Assembly (NCBI GenBank): GCA_026392845.1
Contig: JAPLBJ010000017.1
Coordinates: 1 to 64,000, forward strand
Length of the DNA stretch: 64,000 nt
Source: Actinomycetota bacterium
Lineage (GTDB): Bacteria; Actinomycetota; Actinomycetes; Nanopelagicales; Nanopelagicaceae
Reading direction: 5' to 3'
Shown: piece by piece, positions 9,378 through 19,503 of the stretch
How the letters are laid out: each line of letters starts with the position of its first letter
Position numbering within the stretch: the stretch's first letter is position 1
The notes under the pieces: generated by a model
Told to the model about the DNA's origin: nothing
The model's input: the letters and a program-made list of their open reading frames with translations, nothing else
The model's database searches: none
Translations under genes and position numbers: made by a program

Positions 9378-10142
9378 TCATAGGTGTGCTGCTTTGATTG
9401 AAATACATTCTTGAACTATTGAAATATAAGTTTGAGGGTTATGAGATCTGCGACCCAGGAATAATCCATCACATGTTTGAGAGATCATTTCAAAGAGACC
9501 TTCACCCGCACTTCCCCCATAAAGTATCTGAAAATCTTCGATTTTCATATCCTCTAATTCGGTACGGATAAGTGAGCACATTTTATTGATATGTTCTGCA
9601 GAGGCTGGATGTTCAACCCCAATCGCCCATGTTGGCTCATATGCAATAACTAACTTCTTTAGATTCTTTTGGTCTTTGACCGCGCTTCTGATCTGGGTTT
9701 TTACCTCTGCCTGCGCTGACTTTTCTTCAGTGCTGAGCTCGCCTATGCAGACAATGGGGATGAGATTATTTCGAGCACTTGCTGCAATCTTGTGAGAAAT
9801 TACATCGTTACTTTCGCCAAAAAGTGTTCTTCTTTCGTGATGACCAATGAGTGCGTACTCGCAGCCCATTTGAGCTAGCAATTGAGGGCTGTTCTCACCA
9901 GTAAAAGCACCAGAATCATGCTCGCTTACATTTTGCGCTCCGATTGCAAGTTGAGAGCTAGATGTTTTTTCTACACATTGTGAAATCAATGGCGTCGCTG
10001 GAAGTAGAAAAAGTTCAACATCATCTTTATTGATACTGCCTAAGCCAGTAACTGCTGCCTCTAACCATGAAAGCGTTTGATCTCTATCCATATACATCTT
10101 GAGATTTACGCCTACCAATAGTTTGCTTGCACGACTTCCCAT
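9378..10142 (-). CDS. lerI: triosephosphate isomerase homologue, probable L-erythrulose-1-phosphate isomerase
   Basis: TIM-family motifs in altered form (GVNLKMY, IGHHERR, AYEPTWAIG, YGGSAGEG); context with RpiB and DhaK homologues. Confidence 0.7.
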   Translation of the reverse strand: MGSRASKLLVGVNLKMYMDRDQTLSWLEAAVTGLGSINKDDVELFLLPATPLISQCVEKTSSSQLAIGAQNVSEHDSGAFTGENSPQLLAQMGCEYALIGHHERRTLFGESNDVISHKIAASARNNLIPIVCIGELSTEEKSAQAEVKTQIRSAVKDQKNLKKLVIAYEPTWAIGVEHPASAEHINKMCSLIRTELEDMKIEDFQILYGGSAGEGLFEMISQTCDGLFLGRRSHNPQTYISIVQECISIKAAHL

Positions 10143-10610
10143 CTATTGATCTTTATTTTCAAATTCAGTAATAAGTGCAACTTTTTGTGCCGATGCTGAA
10201 CTTTCATCAAAATGATATGTGAGCCATTCTTTTGCTAATCGTGATGCCAATTCAATACCAATAACACGTTGACCGAAAGTAAGGACTTGTGCATTATTAC
10301 TAAGAACAAGTCTTTCTACTGAATAACTATCGTGAGCTGTTGCTGCGCGTATTCCTTTTACTTTATTGGCAGAAATTGCGACTCCAAGACCGGTGCCACA
10401 AATCAACAATGCTCTATCAGCTTTCCCATCGGCAATCATCTGCGCTGCAGCAATAGCAACATCTGGATAAGGGGTTTTACTTGATGCATCAACCCCAACA
10501 TCTACTACCGATTCAACATTAGCGTCACTTTGTAATTGCTTTTTTAATATCTCTTTATATTGAAAGCCTGCATCGTCACTTCCGATTACTACGCGAAATT
10601 TCTCGGTCAT
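10143..10610 (-). CDS. derI: RpiB/LacB-family isomerase, probable D-erythrulose-4-phosphate isomerase
   Basis: [32 protein letters not shown]; likely start is M10 of the 10143..10637 ORF, just after the upstream stop. Confidence 0.7.
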   Translation of the reverse strand: MTEKFRVVIGSDDAGFQYKEILKKQLQSDANVESVVDVGVDASSKTPYPDVAIAAAQMIADGKADRALLICGTGLGVAISANKVKGIRAATAHDSYSVERLVLSNNAQVLTFGQRVIGIELASRLAKEWLTYHFDESSASAQKVALITEFENKDQ

Positions 10611-10611
10611 A

Positions 10612-12330
10612 TCATTTTCCTTCCAAAAAATTAGCAATTGTAGAAATAATCATTGCTAGTGACGTTGCGCCTGGATCTTGATGGCCCAAACTTTTTTCCG
10701 CATGCGGGCGCGCGCGGCCGATTTTAGGAAGAAGATTTGCAGTCTCTGCGGCGGCACCTGTTGCCACATTGCTTGCACTGCGCCAGGCTTCTGGAAGTTC
10801 TTTCCCGGCTGCTTTACTTAGTTCTTTTGAGAATGGGATAAGTACATCTACAAGCGTCTTATCGCCAATCTGCGCTTTTCCAAATTTAGTGACTTCCGCA
10901 GATGCTCTAGCAATCGCACTGGCTACTACTTGCGCTGATGGTTTTACAGAATCACCAAATTCTTTACCAATTTCTCGAAGAATAATTCCCCAGATAATTC
11001 CTGAGGTTCCTCCTGCTTTATCAGACCAAGAATCTGCTGCCGCTTCAAGGGTGGATCCAGCACCTGCGCCAGCAGCTACAACTTCTTTTCCTGCAGTTGC
11101 TGCTGCGTGTGCCCCGCGTGCCATACCGATTCCATGATCACCATCGCCTGCATAGGAATCTAATAGTCCATATTCATCTGCTCGCTGGGCTGTATTCGTT
11201 TCGATGAGTTGCAAAATTTTCGCAATATTTTTAGCGCACTCGTGTGATTCGGAACTTCCTTTAGAAATTACTTTCTTCTCTTCTCGTGAAGAATTCACTT
11301 GAGATGAAGCAGAACTTAGAGAGATAGTGCCTTTTTTATACCCTGGTGTATACGTTGGCTTCTTCCAAAATCCTTCTTGCTCCTCATTGAGCCATGTAAA
11401 AGTAAGTGATGCCCCCGCCATTTCAAAGCTAGTAACAAGCTCACCGATTTCTGGTTCGACGATTTCAATATTCTTTTCTTTTAGCAGCGCAAAAATATTA
11501 TTATAGAGAACATAGAGTTCCTCATACTTCACGCCACCTAGACCATTAACCAATACGCAAAGACGAGTCTTTGAGTCATTGCGACAGGAATCAGGAGTTT
11601 CATCCAATAAGTGAGTAACAAGTTCTAGAGCTAATTCTTTTGAAGTTGGTATATCACTTTCACTAAGGCCTGGTTCACCATGAATACCTAAGCCAAGTGC
11701 CATTCGTCCCTTTGGAACCGTAAATAGCGGTTCCGTTTTGCCTGGCAAAGTACAACCAGAGAATGCAACACCAATAGTGCGAGTGCGCTCATTTGCTTCA
11801 ACGGCAACTCTATAAACCTCATCGAGTGAATAACCTGCCTCAGCAGCGGCGGCGGCAACTTTGAATACAAATAGATCGCCAGCAATTCCTCGGCGCTTAT
11901 GAAATTCCTCTTTACTCGCGCTCATAATGTCATCTGTTACAAGGACAGTTTTGCACGGGATGCCTTCGTCATTGAGTTGTGATTGCGCCAAATTAAAATT
12001 CATGACATCGCCAGCATAATTTCCATAACTCAATAAAACTCCGCCGCCTGCTTCCGCAGCTTTACAGACAGTGTGTACGCGCTGTGTCGATGGTGAAGAA
12101 AAAACATTTCCGACAACTGCGCCATGGGCTAAACCTGGGCCCACAATTCCAGCAAATGCTGGGTAATGTCCCGAGCCACCACCAATAACAACAGCAACAT
12201 GACCTTTTGTTTTCTCTTGATTTCTAACAACGCCACCTTGCACTCGTCTTACTAGATGAGAGTGTGCAGCTACGAATCCTTCTGTGGCTTCATCAACAAA
12301 ATCCTCGGGATCATTTAGTACGTATGGCAA
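10612..12330 (-). CDS. fused DhaK-DhaL dihydroxyacetone/erythrulose kinase
   Basis: DhaK region ([27 protein letters not shown]) and DhaL region ([25 protein letters not shown]) in one 572 aa ORF. Confidence 0.85.
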   Translation of the reverse strand: MPYVLNDPEDFVDEATEGFVAAHSHLVRRVQGGVVRNQEKTKGHVAVVIGGGSGHYPAFAGIVGPGLAHGAVVGNVFSSPSTQRVHTVCKAAEAGGGVLLSYGNYAGDVMNFNLAQSQLNDEGIPCKTVLVTDDIMSASKEEFHKRRGIAGDLFVFKVAAAAAEAGYSLDEVYRVAVEANERTRTIGVAFSGCTLPGKTEPLFTVPKGRMALGLGIHGEPGLSESDIPTSKELALELVTHLLDETPDSCRNDSKTRLCVLVNGLGGVKYEELYVLYNNIFALLKEKNIEIVEPEIGELVTSFEMAGASLTFTWLNEEQEGFWKKPTYTPGYKKGTISLSSASSQVNSSREEKKVISKGSSESHECAKNIAKILQLIETNTAQRADEYGLLDSYAGDGDHGIGMARGAHAAATAGKEVVAAGAGAGSTLEAAADSWSDKAGGTSGIIWGIILREIGKEFGDSVKPSAQVVASAIARASAEVTKFGKAQIGDKTLVDVLIPFSKELSKAAGKELPEAWRSASNVATGAAAETANLLPKIGRARPHAEKSLGHQDPGATSLAMIISTIANFLEGK

Positions 12331-12438
12331 TGTGTAACCAATCTATTCATCTGCGGCCAAGAGCAAGGTTGAAGTATTCCAGATAGCCAGTAAAGTTACC
12401 AGAGTAAAATATTGCTTATATGGAAGTTGAGGCTCACT

Positions 12439-13194
12439 ATGACTGTTGATATGAACTTTTCACTCACCAACAAGATTGCTCTTGTCACAGGTGGTGCCTC
12501 TGGTATCGGAAAATCTATTTGCGAAAATTTTGCTAAAAAGGGCGTCACGGTAGCTGTCGTTGATATGAATATTGCCTCTGCTCAAAAGGTTGCAGCTGAT
12601 ATTGGGAATGGAGCAACTGCACACGTTTGCAACGTAACTGATATCGCCTCAATTGATAAGGCAGTTGCGGAAGTTATCTCAGCACATGGACGTATCGATA
12701 TTTTGGTCAATAGCGCAGGTATGGCTGCATTAGATCCCGCGGAGAGTGTAAAAGCATCAGACTGGAACACAACAATTGCAGTCAACCTAAGCGGTACCTT
12801 CTTTGTTTCTCAAAGTGTGGGACGAGAAATGTTGAAAGTCGGTAAAGGAAAAATTATTAACTTAGCCTCTCAAGCAGCAAGTGTTGCGCTAACAGATCAC
12901 GTTGCTTATTGTGCTTCCAAATTTGGAGTTCTCGGTGTAACAAAGGTTTTGGCATCTGAATGGGGCGGGCGCGGAATTAATGTGAATTCAGTCTCTCCAA
13001 CTGTTGTACTTACAGAATTAGGCAAGAAAGCATGGGCTGGCGAAAAAGGTGACGCTCATAAAGCACAGATTCCAGTTGGCCGATTTGCTGAACCTGAAGA
13101 AGTTGCAGCTGCCGTTATCTTCCTTGCATCCGATGGTGCTGACATGATTAATGGCGCTGACTTAGTTGTCGATGGTGGATACACAATCAGATAA
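12439..13194 (+). CDS. short-chain dehydrogenase, D-threitol dehydrogenase-like
   Basis: TGGASGIGK cofactor motif, YCASK catalytic motif, FLASDGADMINGADLVVDGGYT; divergent from the kinase operon. ORF opens at 12412; internal ATG 12439 chosen. Confidence 0.75.
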   Translation: MTVDMNFSLTNKIALVTGGASGIGKSICENFAKKGVTVAVVDMNIASAQKVAADIGNGATAHVCNVTDIASIDKAVAEVISAHGRIDILVNSAGMAALDPAESVKASDWNTTIAVNLSGTFFVSQSVGREMLKVGKGKIINLASQAASVALTDHVAYCASKFGVLGVTKVLASEWGGRGINVNSVSPTVVLTELGKKAWAGEKGDAHKAQIPVGRFAEPEEVAAAVIFLASDGADMINGADLVVDGGYTIR

Positions 13195-13242
13195 TTAAAG
13201 AAGAAAAGCCCCCGGTGTGAAAGGCACCGAAGGCTTAACTCG

Positions 13243-13315
13243 TGCGCGCGAAGGGATTCGAACCCCTAACCTTCTGATCCGTAGTCAGATGCTCTATCCG
13301 TTGAGCTACGCGCGC
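13243..13315 (-). tRNA. tRNA-Arg(ACG)
   Basis: Cloverleaf: acceptor GCGCGCG/CGCGCGC, anticodon loop CTACGGA, T-loop TTCGAAT. Confidence 0.95.
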
Positions 13316-13381
13316 ATATTTAGTTTTGTTGAGCCTGCGAATCCTACCTGCTTTTGGCTAAGAGCCCAATTTTGCCCTTAT

Positions 13382-15766
13382 TTATTGGACTTCAACATTG
13401 ACCGCAAGGGATTCATCAAGGGCGCTAGAGGCAATCCAGATTTTCCATGAACCTGATTTGCGAACCCACCCTGATTCCCAAAAATCAAATGAATGCGCTG
13501 CAATAGAGATGCTTACTGATTTCTTTTCACCAGCACTAGCAAATACTTTTGCAAAACCTAATAGCTTTTTATTTGTTAGATTTGATTCTGGTGCGCCGTA
13601 AATCTGTACAACATCTGAGCCGCTTCGACTACCGCTATTTCTTACAGAAACTTCTAGGTTTAAGCCTTTATTCCATTCGTTTGAAAGCAGTTCTTTCTTC
13701 CATGTTGTGTAACCAAGCCCGTAACCAAAAGCGAATGATGGTTTGTTGCCGGACTTAATCCATGCACGATATCCGATATCGCTTCCCTCTTTATATTCAA
13801 GAATTCCTTTTACTGGAGTTACATCGCGTACCGGAAGATCCGATTCTTTATCCGGCCATGTTGTTGGTAGGCGCCCACCTGGTTCTGCTTCACCAAATAA
13901 AATATCAGCAATCGCGTTACCCATTTGCTGCCCAGGAAACCATGTTAGAAGAATTGCATCGACATCGTTTTTCCACGGCATCAGAATTGGTGATCCTGCA
14001 TTTATTACAACGATAGTTTTCTTACTTACCGCAGCAACTGCCTTTACGAGTTCATCTTGGCCTTCAGGTAGTTTCAAATCTGTTCGGTCAAAACCTTCGC
14101 TCTCGATTGCAGGTGTCGTTCCAACAAATACAATCGAAACATCACTTGTTTTTGCAATTGCAACAGCCCTTTCGCGCTCTTGTTGCAAAGTTCCTACAGG
14201 TTTTTTGAATCCAACATTGCATGCAATGACAGGAATATCTAAGCCACCTGTTTGAAATTCAAATACAAGCTCTGTTGCAACACCTTTTTTGAGCTCGCGA
14301 TCAACGCGCACCTCTGGAGGATTGAGAACAGCGCCGCCAATATCGTCGGTATCTGGCAGCACATCAGTATCAAGAATCTTGGCTCCATCTTGAGTAATTG
14401 TTACTGGTCCTACATAACCCACTCCAAATTGATGTTTTCCATCTTCATCTGGTGTGTATGTAAGTGAGACTTTCAAACTCTTTGTTCTAAATACCCAATC
14501 AATAGCCATCCAATTGAGCTGTCCGGCAAAGCGTTCTTCGCTATGAATAAGTACGCCGTTTTCATCGAATGCTTCGATCTGCATTCCAGGTTTTTTAGTC
14601 ATCGTGTTGATGGCATTACGCGCGCTAAATCGAGTCAACTTGCTATCGGCTTCAACGCCCATTGCATATGAAATTTTCGCTTTACTTGCTGCGCTAATTC
14701 CAACTAGTGGTGTAATTACTTCAACTGGAACAACTGTTGCGCTTCCGCCACCTTGTTCGCGCCCGGCAGATGCGTGCCCTCCAATTACAGCAATTGATAC
14801 CTCTTTGGCTAACGGCAGTGCATCGCTGTTTTTGAGAAGTACTGCGCCAGCAGATGATGCTTTGCGAGCAAAATCTTGAATAAATTCATTACTTAGGTTT
14901 TCTGGTTTTGGAGCAGGGCCAAATCCACCAACGCGTTGGGCCATGAGCAACAAGCGCTCAACCTTTGCATCGATTGCAGCCATTGAAACTTTGCCCTTAT
15001 TTACTGCAGCAACAAGTGCTGCTCCCCACGGTGTGTATGGACCAGGCATCGCTAGATCATTTGACGCGTTACCCGCATCCACTGTTGTGCGCACTGCCGT
15101 CCAGTCTGAAATTACAACACCATCAAATTTCCATTCACCCTTGAGTGGTTCATCAAGTAATGGGTTCTCAGTCATTGTTGGCCCATTTACCGAGTTATAC
15201 GCAGACATTACTAACCATGGCTTTGATTCTTCAATCGCAATTTCAAATGCTTTGAGATAGAGCTCTCGTAGCGTTTTTTCACTAACTACCGCGTTGAGTG
15301 TGTAGCGATCAGTTTCAGAGTCATTTGCAACATAATGCTTGAGCGTTGCGCCAACACCTTTTGCTTGAATTCCTTGAACAAATCCTGCAGCTAATTTTCC
15401 GCTGAGATATGGGTCTTCAGAGAAACATTCGAAGTGGCGACCACCAAGTGGTGAGCGATGCAAATTTATTGTTGGCCCGAGTACAACATCAACACCTTTG
15501 CGTCGCGCTTCAAATGCCATAACGCGTCCAACTTCTTTTAGTAGTTCGGTATCCCATGTTGATGCAATTGCAGTAGCTGAGGGCAAACTCAGCGATGGGT
15601 CACGTTCATCCCAAACTGGACCGCGCACACCTGAAGGACCATCAGAGACAACCATGCTTCGCAAACCAATAGATGGCAGTGGTGTTGTTGACCAAAAATC
15701 TTGTCCTGAAAGAAGTGAAACTTTTTCTTCAAGAGTTAACTTTGCAAGCATCTCTGAAATTTCCAT
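13382..15766 (-). CDS. glycoside hydrolase family 3 beta-glucosidase with PA14-like insert
   Basis: 794 aa; KHYVANDSETDR, nucleophile region VVISDWTA, C-terminal Fn3-like region. Confidence 0.9.
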   Translation of the reverse strand: MEISEMLAKLTLEEKVSLLSGQDFWSTTPLPSIGLRSMVVSDGPSGVRGPVWDERDPSLSLPSATAIASTWDTELLKEVGRVMAFEARRKGVDVVLGPTINLHRSPLGGRHFECFSEDPYLSGKLAAGFVQGIQAKGVGATLKHYVANDSETDRYTLNAVVSEKTLRELYLKAFEIAIEESKPWLVMSAYNSVNGPTMTENPLLDEPLKGEWKFDGVVISDWTAVRTTVDAGNASNDLAMPGPYTPWGAALVAAVNKGKVSMAAIDAKVERLLLMAQRVGGFGPAPKPENLSNEFIQDFARKASSAGAVLLKNSDALPLAKEVSIAVIGGHASAGREQGGGSATVVPVEVITPLVGISAASKAKISYAMGVEADSKLTRFSARNAINTMTKKPGMQIEAFDENGVLIHSEERFAGQLNWMAIDWVFRTKSLKVSLTYTPDEDGKHQFGVGYVGPVTITQDGAKILDTDVLPDTDDIGGAVLNPPEVRVDRELKKGVATELVFEFQTGGLDIPVIACNVGFKKPVGTLQQERERAVAIAKTSDVSIVFVGTTPAIESEGFDRTDLKLPEGQDELVKAVAAVSKKTIVVINAGSPILMPWKNDVDAILLTWFPGQQMGNAIADILFGEAEPGGRLPTTWPDKESDLPVRDVTPVKGILEYKEGSDIGYRAWIKSGNKPSFAFGYGLGYTTWKKELLSNEWNKGLNLEVSVRNSGSRSGSDVVQIYGAPESNLTNKKLLGFAKVFASAGEKKSVSISIAAHSFDFWESGWVRKSGSWKIWIASSALDESLAVNVEVQ

Positions 15767-15803
15767 GGAGGAAACCTATCAGCGTAAATAAAGCTTGCCT
15801 ACT

Positions 15804-17084
15804 TTAAATCCCTGCAATCTCACATGCTTGACTGCGCTCGATGACTTTGCGACGGGGTTTGCCCGCCTTTTCGCCTTCAGCCACTTCATGTGCGTTCAAC
15901 TTCTCCCACGCACTTTGATCTATATGTTTTTTGCCTGCTAATAATTCAGCAATATCTGTTGAATTCTTTGGCGCGTGTAGTTGAGTAACTAATTTTTCTA
16001 TAACTGCAGCTGCATCTGATTTATTTGTGCCGATAACACCAGATGGCCCGCGCTTTGCCCAACCAACAACATAAATATTATCTTTTACATGTCCCTCTTT
16101 ATTTAGAACTTTTCCACTTTCGTATGGAACTCCATCAATTCCTGCAGCCTGATAACCGATTGCCGTAATTACTAAACCACAAGGAATTGTTACTTCTCCA
16201 TTTGGGGTGGAATACGTAATCGATTCAACACGATCAGTGCCGTTGATAGATATAGGTGTGTGCTGAAATAAAAATTCAATAGTTCGCGCATGACCTTTAT
16301 TTTCAAGACCAGCAATGAGTAGCATCGCATCCAAATTACTCTTCACATCTTTTTCGGGCGAATCCCCTGCGCGCGCAATTGCGCCATTGATATCACTCTT
16401 ATTCATAAGAACATTTGTATGTTCTAGTTTTGGAAGTTCACGCAATTCTGGCGAAGTAAATGCAGCATGTTCGGCGCCTCGGCGAGCACTTATATAAACC
16501 TTACGTATTTTGCTCTCTTTGAATATTTCAAGTGCGTGATCTGCCGTATCTGTTGGGTCTAATTCACTGGGTTCAAGTGCAAGCATTCTGCCAACATCCA
16601 TAGCAACATTTCCGGCGCCAATAACTATTGCAGTCTTGCAATCTAGTGGCACAAAAAGATTGGCAAAATCTGGATGGCCGTTATACCAAGGTACAAAATC
16701 AGCAGCCGATAAAGAACCCGGCAAATCTTCTCCTGGAATTCCTAATTTTTTACCGATCGCAGAACCAGTGGCAATTACTACTGCATCATATTTTTCTTGT
16801 AGCTGATTAATAGTTACATCACTGCCCAGCTCAATATTTGCAAACAATCGAAAATTCTCAGTTGTTGCAATTTTCTCAAAAACCTTAGAGACGCTCTTAA
16901 TTTTGGGGTGATCTGGTGCAACCCCTGAGCGAACAAGCCCCCATGGTGTTGGAAGTCTTTCAATCATGTCGATTGAGAATTGAAGTTCGGGTGTTTCTAA
17001 ATTCTGCAGTGCTAGCGCAGCAAAGTAACCTGCAGGTCCTGCGCCAACGATTACCACTTTATAGGTGGGCACGTTAGACCTCAT
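15804..17084 (-). CDS. fprA: ferredoxin-NADP reductase (FprA-like), FAD-dependent
   Basis: VVIVGAGPAGYFAALAL, LPTPWGLVRSGVAPDHPKIK, IGAGNVAMDVGRML. Confidence 0.85.
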   Translation of the reverse strand: MRSNVPTYKVVIVGAGPAGYFAALALQNLETPELQFSIDMIERLPTPWGLVRSGVAPDHPKIKSVSKVFEKIATTENFRLFANIELGSDVTINQLQEKYDAVVIATGSAIGKKLGIPGEDLPGSLSAADFVPWYNGHPDFANLFVPLDCKTAIVIGAGNVAMDVGRMLALEPSELDPTDTADHALEIFKESKIRKVYISARRGAEHAAFTSPELRELPKLEHTNVLMNKSDINGAIARAGDSPEKDVKSNLDAMLLIAGLENKGHARTIEFLFQHTPISINGTDRVESITYSTPNGEVTIPCGLVITAIGYQAAGIDGVPYESGKVLNKEGHVKDNIYVVGWAKRGPSGVIGTNKSDAAAVIEKLVTQLHAPKNSTDIAELLAGKKHIDQSAWEKLNAHEVAEGEKAGKPRRKVIERSQACEIAGI

Positions 17085-17117
17085 TTCTCTGTGGAGATGA
17101 TTGCGGTATTGAGCAAA

Positions 17118-18158
17118 CTACATCGTTGAATTATCAATAACAAAGCGATAGCGCACATCACTGGCTACAACTCTGTCGAATGCTTCATTGATATAGCTGG
17201 CTGGAATAACTTCAATTTCTGGCAAAACATTATGCTCGCCACAGAAATTGAGCATGTCCTGAGTTTCTTGTACTCCAGAAATGAGTGAAAGCGTGAATAC
17301 ACGTTGCTTAGAAACTCCAACACTTGTAGATAATGAAACTGTAGGAGTTGGATCGGCGCCAATTACAACAAATGCTCCATCAAATTTGAGCAATTCATAA
17401 TAACCAGCTGTATCTACAGTCACACTTACCGTGTTTAGAATAAGATCAAAATTCTCTTTTAGTGAAGCAAAGGCGTTTGCTTCCATTTTATGAAATGCAA
17501 ATGCACCCATTTTTAGAGCATCCTCTTTTTTCTTATCAGAATGGGACAAAATCGTAACTTCGGCGCCCATTGCTTTCGCTAACTTCAAACCAACATGTCC
17601 TAATCCACCAAATCCAATGATCGCAACTTTCTTACCTGGGCCAGCATTCCAACGCTTGAGCGGCGCCCACAAAGTAGAACCTGCACATAACAACGGTGCA
17701 GCTGCATCGAGTGGAAGATTTTTCGGAATAGAAACTACAAAATTATGATTTATTACAGCAGATTGTGTGTAACCACCTTGTGTGACAGTTCCATCGCGAT
17801 CAGTTGATCCATATGTAAAGATTGCGCCGTTTTGGCAGAACTGTTCGTGACCAGTTTTGCATGGTTCACAGTTCAGACAAGAATTAACTAGGCAACCCAC
17901 ACCAACATGATCACCGATTTTAAACTTTGTTACATTTTTTCCAACTGCCGTTACTTTTCCAGCAAGTTCATGGCCGGGAGATAATGGATATGTTTGCTTG
18001 CCCCACTCACCACGAACTGTGTGAATATCGGAGTGGCAGATACCGCAAAAAAGTACATCGAATTGCACATCATCTGGACCAACGTCGCGTCGATCAACCA
18101 TTGTTGCAACTAGTGGAGCACCTTCTGAGGGCGCTGCATATGCTTTTACTTTTGTCAT
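17118..18158 (-). CDS. NAD(P)-dependent alcohol dehydrogenase (YahK/cinnamyl-ADH type)
   Basis: FCGICHSDIHTVRGEWG, GHELAGKV, VGIGFGGLGHVGLKLAKAMG-like Rossmann region. Confidence 0.9.
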   Translation of the reverse strand: MTKVKAYAAPSEGAPLVATMVDRRDVGPDDVQFDVLFCGICHSDIHTVRGEWGKQTYPLSPGHELAGKVTAVGKNVTKFKIGDHVGVGCLVNSCLNCEPCKTGHEQFCQNGAIFTYGSTDRDGTVTQGGYTQSAVINHNFVVSIPKNLPLDAAAPLLCAGSTLWAPLKRWNAGPGKKVAIIGFGGLGHVGLKLAKAMGAEVTILSHSDKKKEDALKMGAFAFHKMEANAFASLKENFDLILNTVSVTVDTAGYYELLKFDGAFVVIGADPTPTVSLSTSVGVSKQRVFTLSLISGVQETQDMLNFCGEHNVLPEIEVIPASYINEAFDRVVASDVRYRFVIDNSTM

Positions 18159-18170
18159 TGTGGCTCCTTA

Positions 18171-18224
18171 GGACCTTACCTTGTGAGCGGTTAGGCACAC
18201 CAGACCAGGCTATTCGACATCTTA
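18171..18224 (-). pseudogene. degenerate tRNA-Ser(GCT) 5'-half remnant
   Basis: Gapless alignment with the intact tRNA-Ser at 19539..19592: 41 of 54 identical by manual count. Anticodon GCT kept; acceptor and anticodon stems broken. Confidence 0.7.
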
Positions 18225-18264
18225 TGTAAGTGCCTATTCTACAGGGGTACTGGATACTTATCTT

Positions 18265-19479
18265 ATGGTGCCTTGGCGTGGAGCGATGCTGGATATCTCC
18301 CGACATTATTTTGATAAAGATTTTATAAAAAAGACGATGAGCGCCCTGGCGCTTTTTGATTACAACGTACTACACCTACATTTGACAGATGATCAGGGTT
18401 GGAGATTCGAAAGTAAAAAATTTCCTCTTCTACATGAAGTGGGATCGCGCCGCCTCAAGAGTCAAATCAGTCATTCTTTACAGCCTCAAGAATTTAAATA
18501 CCAAGTCCATGAAGGTTTTCTAAGCCAGGCTGATATAAAAGAAATTGTTGATCATGGTAAGTCGCTCAAGATTGATGTCGTCCCAGAAATTAATATTCCG
18601 GGACATACAGGTGCCCTTCTAGCCGCATATCCCCAATTCGGAGTAAATAGAGAAACAGTTGAGGTGAGTGGAGGGTGGGGAATATCGAATCATCTTCTAA
18701 GACCTTTCCCTGATACATTCGAGTTTTTGCGCGAATTGTTTATGGAAGTCAGTTCAGTTTTTCCTTCTGAATATATACACGTTGGCGGAGACGAATCCCT
18801 CATTGATAACTGGTTAAAAGATCCTGAAATTGTTTCCTTCATGAAGGAACGAGAATTCTCTACACCAAAAGAGCTCTTTATTTATTTTATGAAAGAGATT
18901 GAAGTAATTATAAATACTCTTGGTAAGAAGATGATTACGTGGGATGATGCATTTGCCTTCAACCCAAGTCAAGCAACTCACGCGACAGTTATGTCATGGC
19001 GTGGAGCAGATATCGCTAAGACTGCAATGGAACATGGCCGCAACGTAATTTTGTCCCCAGTCTTCCCTACATATTTTGATTACTCACAAGAACTTTCTGA
19101 GTCGGAGCCACTTGCAATCGGGGGACCTGTCACTTTGGAAGATGTTCTCTCTTTTAAACCAACCGATGGCGTGCTTGGAGTTCAATGTCAGATTTGGTCC
19201 GAATATATAGAGAACCCATCTCATCTTGAATATATGATGTGGCCTCGAGCTGCAGCTTTAGCATTTGCAGCATGGGGTGATGGCGATAATTTTATGCAAT
19301 ATTTCAACGAGCGTCGGGCAGATTTAGATTCTCTCGGCATCACTATCCGTGAAATAGAGCCTCTTCAAAGAAAAAACATCGGTGATCTCGGTGTCGGCAA
19401 ATATCACCCGGGCTATCCCATTACATCTATGATGCAAAAACTTGAAGAATCGGCGGCAAGTGGCGAAGTTGCGCATTAG
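18265..19479 (+). CDS. glycoside hydrolase family 20 (beta-N-acetylhexosaminidase) catalytic domain, no N-terminal GH20b domain
   Basis: VPWRGAMLDISRHYFDKDFIKKTMSALALFDYNVLHLHLTDDQGWR and IHVGGDES catalytic D-E pair. Confidence 0.9.
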   Translation: MVPWRGAMLDISRHYFDKDFIKKTMSALALFDYNVLHLHLTDDQGWRFESKKFPLLHEVGSRRLKSQISHSLQPQEFKYQVHEGFLSQADIKEIVDHGKSLKIDVVPEINIPGHTGALLAAYPQFGVNRETVEVSGGWGISNHLLRPFPDTFEFLRELFMEVSSVFPSEYIHVGGDESLIDNWLKDPEIVSFMKEREFSTPKELFIYFMKEIEVIINTLGKKMITWDDAFAFNPSQATHATVMSWRGADIAKTAMEHGRNVILSPVFPTYFDYSQELSESEPLAIGGPVTLEDVLSFKPTDGVLGVQCQIWSEYIENPSHLEYMMWPRAAALAFAAWGDGDNFMQYFNERRADLDSLGITIREIEPLQRKNIGDLGVGKYHPGYPITSMMQKLEESAASGEVAH

Positions 19480-19503
19480 CGCACAATGCAAAATAAATAA
19501 GAG

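Noticed and set aside
13203-13236. AAGCC...GGTG-loop-CACC...GGCTT hairpin between the SDR gene and tRNA-Arg as a special RNA element
   Set aside because: Most likely an ordinary terminator-like stem between convergent genes; no T-run, too weak to list as a feature.
13217-13450. ORF 77 aa with EGIRTPNLLIRSQMLYPLSYAR
   Set aside because: Antisense translation of tRNA-Arg; a well-known spurious ORF type.
13743-14255. 170 aa plus-strand ORF
   Set aside because: Shadow ORF opposite the GH3 gene.
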